The notes below the pieces were generated by a model. That model was not told the DNA's origin, ran no database searches, and saw nothing but the letters and a program-made list of their open reading frames with translations. Source: Ypsolopha sequella (lineage: Eukaryota > Arthropoda > Insecta > Lepidoptera > Ypsolophidae). From it: 64,000 nt of DNA. The stretch covers positions 1,825,501-1,889,500 of the forward strand of contig OW203987.1 in assembly GCA_934047225.1 (NCBI GenBank). Direction: 5' to 3'. Made by a program: the position numbers and the translations under genes. Each line of letters opens with the position of its first letter. Positions within the stretch are counted from its first letter, which is position 1. Below, one piece after another: positions 55,247-64,000 of the stretch.

Positions 55247-57249
55247 AGTGTCCTAAAACAAAAATATATATTATGTATACGTAAACAAGAAAATCAAACA
55301 AGCTGAATTCATTAAAAAGAAAAAAACCCGACTGCTTTTTTATGTCAAAGTTGTGTTTTTTGCGTTTTTAATCCGCTATTTTGGATTTTTGAAATTTTGG
55401 AATTAGCCATTGTCACTCGCGCTGCTGAGACGAATCTAACGATACCCCACATGTTAAGATCCAACAAGTCGTTTAGGCTGTAGCCCGTGAAAAAGAATTT
55501 ATAGTCCACATACATACATACATACATACACACATATACACATACATACACACACACAAACAAACACCCTTGTTTGCTGAATCCTAGATGTGAGGCGTTT
55601 GATTTACACCCGGTGTAGTACCCAAAAGCGAGACCTCAGTGATCTATGCATATTTTTACTACTTATACATTGTTTAAGCTTGCCTAGTGTTTTCTCACTC
55701 TAACTGTCTATTCCATGTATGTCTATCACGTTTACAACGAAAGATATAAGTGAAAAGGTAAAAGTGCTAACACACCCAAACCCGAGGCGTGCACAATTGC
55801 GAGGCTCTGCCTCACATTTATGTGTTTAAACATACGGTGTTTATAAACCACCTCGGTTTTGAGTGTGTGAATACGACTCGGTTTTGGTATTGCCAAAATC
55901 ACAAAATCGAGACCGCTTCATTTTAAGCTATTGTTGTGTGTAAGGAGACTCGGTTTTGATAATGTCAAAAGCATAAATATGAGGCCGTCTCTTAATTATG
56001 ATACGGTTGTATGTTAAGTGTGTACTATTTTCCAACACGCCAAAAGAAACGATTATTCACACCAGTTTGTTCACAGAACATATTTTTTGTTCTTGGAGTT
56101 TGTTGCTATTCAAGATTCAACATTCATTTATTTTTATCACATAAATAGGTATTTTAAAAAAGCGCTTTATCAAGTTAATCATTTCAATTAATATTGTCTA
56201 AATTCAAAATAAAATTATATTATGCAAATGTCAGAAATTTATTCAGGAAAAACTGTGCCCGATATAGCATTCAACACTTAGCACCCGAACAACGTACAAA
56301 GAAATAAAAAAGTATATATGAAAATTTAAAAAAATATTTAATAATATAATTATTCTTAAATATTTGGCAATTTATACAAAAATTAATTAGTTTTTTAATA
56401 ACAGTTTGGGGCGGAAAGCCATCAATTTTGGAGTACGACAATGATGTTGCGAAAACCGGAAATCTACACACGTCCTTACAAATAATTTTTCCGAAAAATA
56501 AATCTAAAAGTTTTAAAAAAATCTATTGTTTCATACATTTTGGTCGAGTAGGTATGAAACTTTTCTAAAGAGCAAATTTTTTCTCGCGGTTTGTGGTTTA
56601 GTTCCATTGTAAAAGTTATTAGCATAGACGAGTACTAATGCCAGTTTCCGGCTTTCACAACATCATATTTAATAAATTTAAAAAGTGAAACTAGTGCTAT
56701 TTGCACAAAGCTGTTGAAACATATTCCGAAAAAAAAACATAAAATGAGAAACATACGTAATTGAAACACTTAAACATATCCTGAGAGCAAAAAACGTAGT
56801 TAAAATTTAATTATAATTCAAACTGTAACACCGAATTATATAACACGATGTTATACAATATACAGATCGTGACTAACTTCTAGGTTGCTCTAGATACGAG
56901 GCGATTCAACAAAAAGTTTGGTGCAATCACACACACTTTCAAGAATTTTCATGTCCACTATATTTAATGTCAAAATCGATGCAATTTTCGTGATTAACGT
57001 CCAAAAAACCATTAAAACGACACCCGTATTGATATTATCACATTTCAACCCTATCGCACCCCAACAGGGGATGATAGTATTTCCCGTCCACTACGTTGGA
57101 TTTAGAAATCATTGTTGTTTTCGTAATCAGCGATCCAATAAACCATACAAACGATACCCATGTTGGTTTTCAGACTTAGTCACCCCAATAAAGTATGTAT
57201 TATCTACTATTTAGGAACATTAATTAACAATTAAACTTGTATTTCTTGA
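55247..57249. other. Repeat-rich spacer
   Basis: No gene is seen. It holds an (ACAT/ACAC)n microsatellite at about 55507-55562. AACCCGACTGCTTTTTTATG at 55324 is a string common at Lepidopteran repeats. An inverted pair is formed by ATGATGTTGCGAAAACCGGA at 56440 and TTCCGGCTTTCACAACATCA at 56646. Three CTCGGTTTTG repeats lie at 55852-55955. Confidence 0.5.
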
Positions 57250-58350
57250 TTATTTTTCAAAAACATCTATATTTTCAAAAAATTGGTAGTAAGTCCTGTC
57301 GCCTTTGGTTTTTATCGAAGGATTTGGCAATTTCATTATAATGTCTTCAAATAGGACGTCTGAAATGTCATTTTCAGCGCAAATAAACAATTTTGCGCTG
57401 TTACAAGCTCCAGAAGCTAATTTAAGAAACATCACACGGACATCTCCTTCATCCTCATTTAAACTTGTCTGGCAGACACCAACATACCGGTATTCTTTTT
57501 TACTTTTTTGACCTTCTGTAATAATTTTTACTAGGACAAATACACCTGGGCAAATATCCTTTACTGATGGTGCTTTAGGTGCAGAAGATTCTTCAGCCTT
57601 AGAATCAGAATATACGTCACTGTATCGTAGTTTCTTTTTAACTTTGTTTATGGTTTCCAGAAGGCCACCAGAACTTCCTGCTTCAACAGATTCCATAAGA
57701 CAATTAGAAACGCTTGGTTCATCAATTCTGCATAATATTTTACTTTAAGAGGCTGAAGATCTTCATCACACCATACACAATCTTTATCATTCCTATCTTC
57801 TTCATTTCCATCTGATTCTGCGTTCTCTGGATTTTGTCCACTTTCACCATAATACGTTGCATCAGACTCTTCCTCATCAACATTGTAATGTGTTATTATA
57901 GTAACATCTGTAGATACGGATCTGCACGTACGTCCCACCAAAATAGTACTTGTTTTGTCACTGCTTTCAAAGTGATGCATACTTTGTATTTTTTTAATTG
58001 GACCAACATGTTTCCAAATTCTGTCCAGGAAACTTCTTTCAATTTCAATGTTCATTTTAGAATTCTATGTGTATGGCTTTTATTTCCTTTTTGACATAAT
58101 GGTAAAAGTCCTCGGCAGTGTTCAATATAAGTTTCCTTCCTTTGACACCCATCCACGCCGTGCGCTTAACAGTCGCACCTAAACCGTCAACGGCTCCTTT
58201 GCCATGAGAAGCAGCGAAAAACTCCCATTGCACACAATCCAGTTCATTGTTATCTTTTAAGTTGTTTAATACAGACAAAATGTAACGATTTTTGAAACTG
58301 AAAATGTTTACCTTTATTATAGAGCTTTTTAGTACATGCACGTAATCCAT
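57250..58350 (-). pseudogene. Third HGKG-family copy, C-terminal half, frameshifted
   Basis: Three frames in series on the minus strand resemble the end of the K transposase. 58350-58057 has FKNRYILSVLNN and HGKGAVDGLGATVKRT. 58055-57648 is an acidic spacer. 57696-57250 has RYSDVYSDSKAEES, GVFVLVKI, EYRYVGVCQ and AENDISDVLFEDIIMKLP, and ends DVFEK. A stop between the first two and a frame change before the third make it inactive. The N-terminal half is missing; a pogo element begins shortly after on the plus side. Confidence 0.8.
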
Positions 58351-58876
58351 TATCAGCTTAAGGTAATGCCAAACGGCATAGGGTAAAACATCCAGTAACT
58401 GGCCACTTAACGACCGTTTTCCAGAAATATGCCCATAAGTTCTAAAATACTTATTATATTTAAAAAAAAAAATCTGATTGCATTTAAGGAAGGGTGAGGC
58501 TTTGATATTTCGTTATCAAGGAATAGTTCACCAAGTATTTTTATAAAGTAAAATTAATGGTAAAAAAAAAGTAGTATTTTACCAATAACTGACCGCTATT
58601 TTCCAAAAACTGACCATGTTTAATCCAATAACTGACCACCTGAATTAAAAGTGAGATTACGACCCCGATCTCGCTGAAAAACCGTCAAAAGACCGTTAAA
58701 TACTTAAATGAAAACAAAGGCATTGTTTTCACACAAAATTATATTTAAAAAAAATAACAAAATGAGCATTCTATGTTATAACAAAACAGTCTTTTCCTTA
58801 TTTATAAATTTGAGAATGAGAATCACATAGGAACTTTCGTTTTCATATTATAAGTAATATTTTTTTATCTTAAATG

Positions 58877-61235
58877 TTAAAAGCCATTCTTTTTAGCTTC
58901 TTCTTGAAACATTTCAAAGCATTCATCTGTTGAAGACCCAGATTTGTTGAGCTGGTAACAGATATGGCAGACATAATCATCTCCTTCATCGACAGGTATG
59001 TGATTTTTATGATGATTTGGTACGCAATTATCATGAAATTGTCTATCACACATGACACAATTCAAGACATTCACGCCATATATAGTACGGGAGCAACCGG
59101 AACATAGTCTGTAGTTACGAGTATTAATATTTACTTGGCTTAGTACGCAATCTGTCATCTCGTCGTCTAAACAAGTATCACTCCTGATATTTTTATCTGA
59201 TTTGGTTTCTGGTTCCGTTTGCTGTAATCGAGTTCTTTTACCTTTCCCTTTGTTGTTTTTATTTTCAGATAAGGCTTTCTTCTCTTCTCTGATTTTCTTC
59301 TTATTTTCCTTCTCCAACTGCAACTCTTTCTTTTTATCTTCTTTTTCTTTCATAATTTTTAGGTAAGTATCAGATGTAAGTGCGTAAGGGATTCGTTCAG
59401 TTTGCCTAATACCTTTCCGCTTGGGCGAAGCAGGCCACATCTTCCTTTTCAGATAATTAGAAAACGACTCGGTGGATAAAACAGTGATTTTTTTATTAGG
59501 GTCACAGCTTGATGTTGATGGCAGGGGTTCAATATTATTTCTTTCTTTGCGTAATTCACCAGTAGCTTCATCAAAATAGTAATCATTTCTTTCTTCCGTG
59601 TTTACAGATGGTTCTTCCAATATAGGTAAATCGAGAATATCAGCATCCATCGAGTCACATTCTTTAGGTTTCAAAAATTGTTTCCACAAATTGTAAATTA
59701 CGCGTGACTCTTCATTCTCAAAATGTATATCTTTATCTTGAGAACTTTCAAACATGGTGATACGTTCTGCTCCAACAATTGTTCTGAAATCGTCAAAGTT
59801 CAGAGATGACTGTATCATAGTATTCAATGGTGGTGTTATTGCAACAGCGGATAAGTTTTTAGCCCCTTCGTTGCCTAAACACTTTTTATAATTTATAGCG
59901 TCAGGGTTAAAAGGAAAGAGTCCCGTTGTACGGAATCCATTTTTAGCGATGCTGGGATTTGTAGATGACTCAACAACTTTCTGTAGTAAAGTTGCAAAAT
60001 TTTGTTTGTTCAAGACAGCCCCGTTTTCATTTTCGGCGTACCAAAGCCTTAAATGCTGTTTCCTTCCAGACTTAATGGGTTTAAATGAAGCTACATCTGC
60101 AGGTTGCAAAATTCGTGTAGCGTTAGGGTACAGGGCAATCAAATTAATTTCCAGTGACTTGCAAAGCTCAGAAACTTCTTTTGTCAGGTGTGTCTTATGA
60201 CCGTCTACGTATGCCTTAAATGCTGTTTCCATCCAGACTTAATGGGTTTAACTGAAGCTACATCTGCAGGTTACAAAATTCGTGTAGCGTTAGGGTACAG
60301 GGCAATCAAATTAATTTCCAGTGACTTGCAAAGCTCAGAAACTTCTTTTGTCCGGTGTGTCTTATGACCGTCTACGTATAATATGACTGGAAACGTAGTT
60401 TTAGCGTCAACCAAATCTGGGTAAAAGACATTTGCTATGTATTAATAGAATACCGGTGCAGTCATCCAGCCGTTGTCGCTACGGCCGATTCCCCAACCCT
60501 TCGGTACTGACGCCGCGATTTTTTCTGGAATACGCTGATATGGATATATTATCATAGGAGCACATGTCCGACCTGCAGCAGAAAAGGCGAACATAACCGT
60601 TATGTTTTCTTTCGAAGAAGTTTTATCGACAACGTAAACGTTTTTCGCCCCCTTTTCTGCTATAACTTTCCCTGTATTAGGACATATGTAGAAGCACGTC
60701 TCGTCTGCATTGTATATACGCTTTGGGTCTTTAATAACTTCGCACAAATGCTCCTTCTGAAAGAAATTTTCAATTTCAGTAAACCATTTGCGTATATCCA
60801 ATTCCGAGACACACGCACTAGCTTTAGTGACTCCTTCAGCGGTTCTTTCAGTCAAGTTTGGATGACGCTTCATAAACGATGAAAACCACTTCTCTCCTGG
60901 ACGACCATTCTTGAAAGGATTAATACGTGATTTTCTTTCAAAAAGAACTGAACTGAATCCAAAATGTCATCCTTTTTCCTGGGAAATCCACGTTGGCTTA
61001 AACTTATGATATCGTTGACGAGCGCTTCTTCTTCTTCAGTTGTTAAAATTGTATCCGGGCCGGATTTGAATTTTGTTTTTGGGTTAGCTAATTTAAATAT
61101 AATGCTACTTCTAGGTACCCCCAAATGTTTTGGCTGCTAGACGAATGGATCCTTGTTTATTCTGCACAAACGCTATAGCGTTATCGATAGCTTTGCTTCG
61201 AGTACTGTTGCTTTTTCATATTTCTAAAACCTGTG
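58877..61235 (-). pseudogene. pogo/Tigger-like DDE_1 transposase with C-terminal PHD-like finger (left copy)
   Basis: In coding order: a psq-type helix-turn-helix (KAIDNAIAFVQNKQGSIRLA) at about 61190, broken by a frame change in a G run near 61120; the second HTH/CENPB region; then YNADETCFYICPNTG (first catalytic Asp) near 60700, VDGHKTH (second) and LQPADVASFKPIK (third). The tail has a Lys/Glu-rich helix and a C4HC3-like finger (LCSGCSRT, CVMCDRQFHDNCV, YVCHICYQ). A tandem duplication of about 170 bp (60047-60215 and 60216-60380) repeats the second and third catalytic motifs and shifts the frame. The transposase is therefore inactive here. Confidence 0.85.
60047..60380 (-). repeat. Internal tandem duplication in the left pogo copy
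   Basis: Both units run from AAATGCTGTTTCC to GACCGTCTACGTA with only a few differences. The same duplication is present in the right-hand copy at about 61890-62230. Confidence 0.9.
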
Positions 61236-61750
61236 AAAAATGTACAGAATTTGATCACCTACAACTGACCACTAGGTATTCCAGTTACAGACCACCCATG
61301 TCAGTTATTGGAAAAATAGGATTTTTGCCATACGAAACTATGTTTTATGAGTAAATTCATAAAATCGATTTTACGACAGAAAAACTTATTGTTCAATTTT
61401 ACTAGTAACTGACATGGGTGGTCAGTTTTTGGAAATTTTCAATTTTGCCGTCCAGTAACTAGCCACCCTTGATATAATCACAAATAACGTAATAGCTGAT
61501 GAATCAAACAAAACATATTATTAGCCATTACACAACAAACCAAATGAACACATTGCTTGAACAAAAACAACCAGTTTTCATGCAAAAACAAGAAATTAAA
61601 AGAACACTCACCTTAAGCCTTCAGTAACACACAAGTGCGTCGCACGCATCACTCCTGGCAACTGAACTTGGTGTATCGATCAAAGTCCATCTAGTGTCAA
61701 AAAGTGGCAACTTGTGGCGAAAACCAACTACGGATGAACTACCGTAGTTC
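61236..61750. other. 5' region of the pogo copy and palindrome spacer
   Basis: On the minus strand an acceptor-like TTTTTCACAG at about 61232 and a donor-like AAGGTGAGTG at about 61610 could bound a 5' intron of the transposase gene. It lies between the two arms of the large inverted duplication. There is no gene of its own. Confidence 0.4.
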
Positions 61751-63317
61751 ATCGCGGCGTCAGTACCGAAGGGTTGGGGAATCGGCCGTAGCGACAACGG
61801 CTGGATGACTGCACCGGTATTCTATGAATACATAGCAAATGTCTTTTACCCGGACTTGGTTGACGCTAAAACTACGTTTCCAGTCATATTATACGTAGAC
61901 GGTCATAAGACACACATGACAAAAGAAGTTTCTGAGCATTGCAAGTCACTGGAAATTAATTTGATTGCCCTGTACCCTAACGCTACACGAATTTTGCAAC
62001 CTGCAGATGTAGCTTCATTTAAACCCATTAAGTCTGGATGGAAACAGCATTTAAGGCATACGTAGACGGTCATAAGACACACCTGACAAAAGAAGTTTCT
62101 GAGCTTTGCAAGTCACTGGAAATTAATTTGATTGCCCTGTACCCTAACGCTACACGAATTTTGCAACCTGCAGATGTAGCTTCATTTAAACCCATTAAGT
62201 CTGGATGGAAACAGCATTTAAGGCTTTGGTACGCCGAAAATGAAAACGGGGCTGTCTTGAACAAACAAAATTTTGCAACTTTACTACAGAAAGTTGTCGA
62301 GTCATCTACAAATCCCAGCACCGCTAAAAACGGATTCCGTACAACGGGACTCTTTCCTTTTAACCCTGACGCTATAAATTATAAAAAGTGTTTAGGCAAC
62401 GAAGGGGCTAAAAACTTATCCGCTGTTGCAATAACACCACCATTGAATACTATGATACAGTCATCTCTGAACTTTGACGATTTCAGAACAATTGTTGGTG
62501 CAGAACGTATCACCATGTTTGAAAGTTCTCAAGATAAAGATATACATTTTGAGAATGAAGAGTCACGCGTAATTTACAATTTGTGGAAACAATTTTTGAA
62601 ACCTAAAGAATGTGACTCGATGGATGCTGATATTCTCGATTTACCTATATTGGAAGAACCATCTGTAAACACGGAAGAAAGAAATGATTACTATCTTGAT
62701 GAAGCTACTGGTGAATTACGCAAAGAAAGAAATAATATTGAACCCCTGCCATCAACATCAAGCTGTGACCCTAATAAAAAAATCACTGTTTTATCCACCG
62801 AGTCGTTTTCTAATTATCTGAAAAGGAAGATGTGGCCTGCTTCGCTCAAGCGGAAAGGTATTAGGCAAACTGAACGAATCCCTTACGCACTTACATCTGA
62901 TACTTACCTAAAAATTATGAAAGAAAAAGAAGATGAAAAGAAAGAGTTGTAGTTGGAGAAGGAAAATAAGAAGAAAATCAGAGAAGAGAAGAAAGCCTTA
63001 TCTGAAAATAAAAACAACAAAGGGAAAGGTAAAAGAACTCGATTACAGCAAACGGAACCAGAAACCAAATCAGATAAAAATATCAGGAGTGATACTTGTT
63101 TAGACGAGGAGATGACAGATTGCGTACTAAGCCAAGTAAATATTAATACTCGTAACTACAGACTATGTTCCGGTTGCTCCCGTACTATATATGGCGTGAA
63201 TGTCTTGAATTGTGTCATGTGTGATAGACAATTTCATGATAATTGCGTACCAAATCATCATAAAAATCACATACCTGTCGATGAAGGAGATGATTATGTC
63301 TGCCATATCTGTTACCA
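61751..63317 (+). pseudogene. pogo/Tigger-like DDE_1 transposase, right inverted copy
   Basis: It mirrors 58960-60519 with only scattered differences, starting at TCGCGGCGTCAGTACCG. It carries GIGRSDNGWMTAPVFYEYIA, VDGHKTHMTKE, LQPADVASFKPIK, the same tandem duplication, the Lys/Glu-rich segment (with an extra TAG at about 62950) and the PHD-like finger. The N-terminal HTH and first catalytic Asp are absent. It ends in the finger, where a LINE 3' end begins. Confidence 0.88.
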
Positions 63318-64000
63318 AATCAAATCAAATCAAATCATTCTTTATTTGTTAACATAGGTAATTGTAACATACAAGTTGGTAATTGTTTAAAGTAAGTGCA
63401 CTATGTTTTGCCTGTGAATAGGCATACAAATTTTTCACTTATTTACTAACATGCATATTAAAAATAAATGTCACATAGGATCTTGTAAAAAAAACATATA
63501 TATTAATCATTACAAATAATTGAAAAGCATTAAAATTAAAGTGATCATAACAATGAATAATAGTAATAAAAAGCATGTCAAAGAATATCATAAAAATCAA
63601 GATCAAAAAGTAATTATTGATGTTATCTACCTATATAAATTTATCATTTAAAAATTCATTTACAGAATAGTAAGACTTTTCGATCAACAGTACAAAAAGT
63701 TTTTTTTTAAATAATACCATATTTAGGTCTTTAATGCTATTCGGAATTTTATTAAAAATCTTCGGTGCCATACAAAAAATACTTTTATGCATCAATGCCG
63801 TTTTCGTTTTTTGCGAATTTAATTTATGTCTATGTTGACTTCTAATTGAGCTGGCATGATGCGTTTCGGACGCCTTTACGAATAAGTATGGATTTGTCTT
63901 TACAAAGATTGCTACTTCGTATATGTAAAGAGAGGGAAAAGTAAGTATCCGCAGACTAATAAAATGGGGTTTGCAACTGTCTTGTGGCTTTAGTCCACAT
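63318..64000 (-). mobile_element. CR1/Jockey-like LINE, 3' part, runs off the window
   Basis: On the minus strand the tail is (GATTT)n next to the pogo copy at 63318. Upstream of it, 64000-63631 encodes RILTFPSLYIYEVAIFVKTN, SQHRHKLNSQKTKTALMHKS and MAPKIFNKIPNSIKDL, then a TAG stop. This is the usual C-terminal end of CR1/Jockey-type reverse transcriptase proteins. At least the 3' UTR and about 120 terminal codons are present. The 5' side lies beyond the window, so its state is unknown. Confidence 0.8.

Larger units (their letters stand above)
58380..61480 (-). mobile_element. pogo/Tigger-like element with subterminal motif array
   Basis: CCARTAACTGRCCAC-type sites cluster on the left at about 58393, 58580, 58604 and 58626. 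On the right they lie at about 61261, 61279, 61299 (inverted), 61404, 61418 (inverted) and 61451. Between them lies a DDE_1 transposase pseudogene on the minus strand. The exact ends and the TA duplication were not resolved. Confidence 0.6.

Noticed and set aside
55507..55562. A Cys/Val/Tyr repeat protein
   Set aside because: It is a translation of the (ACAT/ACAC)n microsatellite.

Overview
The window looks like AT-rich insect nuclear DNA, most likely from a moth or butterfly. It has short introns with GT/AG borders and many GGTACCTAC-type strings. It carries the TTAGGGTTCCG terminal-repeat family that is common in Lepidoptera, and a very high load of DNA transposons and small inverted-repeat elements. 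This placement is inference from sequence style; no taxon marker was searched.

Three host genes can be read. (1) NUBPL, the mitochondrial P-loop Fe-S protein needed for respiratory complex I assembly, lies on + in four clear exons between 1095 and 8464, with a candidate short first exon at 721-756. Its introns hold a hAT-type MITE with a perfect 8-bp target-site duplication (TSD), a 46-bp minisatellite and a tRNA-like remnant. (2) IMP3, a U3 snoRNP ribosome-biogenesis protein, lies on - in four exons between 12378 and 14275. (3) RBM45, a multi-RRM RNA-binding protein, lies on - as one uninterrupted reading frame at 24768-26234.

Almost everything else is mobile DNA, often nested. 8.6-12.1 kb holds a hAT-like MITE, two other MITEs and a decayed hAT with an exact GTCCCGGG duplication. 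14.9-19.9 kb is a 5.0-kb insertion with hAT-like ends and an exact CAGAAGAT duplication, filled with scrambled PIF/Harbinger fragments. 20-29 kb holds fold-back elements and satellites around RBM45. 29.8-35.5 kb is a three-level nest: a MITE is split by a 5.1-kb hAT with an intact transposase, and that hAT contains an inverted second copy of the same MITE. 36.9-38.3 kb is a diverged tandem array of roughly 400-bp units.

39-58 kb is the most unusual part. Three copies of one little-known transposase-like family, marked by an HGKGAVDGLGA-type motif, sit on the - strand (39.5-45.0, 51.8-55.2 and 57.2-58.4 kb). The first is a 6.6-kb element with its own terminal repeats, an ATAG duplication and seven copies of a GTGACGGGTNTGAC motif. 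It was split by a 3.0-kb hAT whose removal exactly restores the reading frame. Between the first and second lies a 4.2-kb element with an AATT duplication and a two-exon DDE-like transposase that may be Sola-like. 58.9-63.3 kb is a large inverted duplication of a pogo/Tigger-like transposase with a C-terminal PHD-like finger, and a CR1/Jockey-like LINE runs off the right edge.

The three host genes do not form a functional unit; they are ordinary housekeeping genes embedded in transposon-rich DNA.
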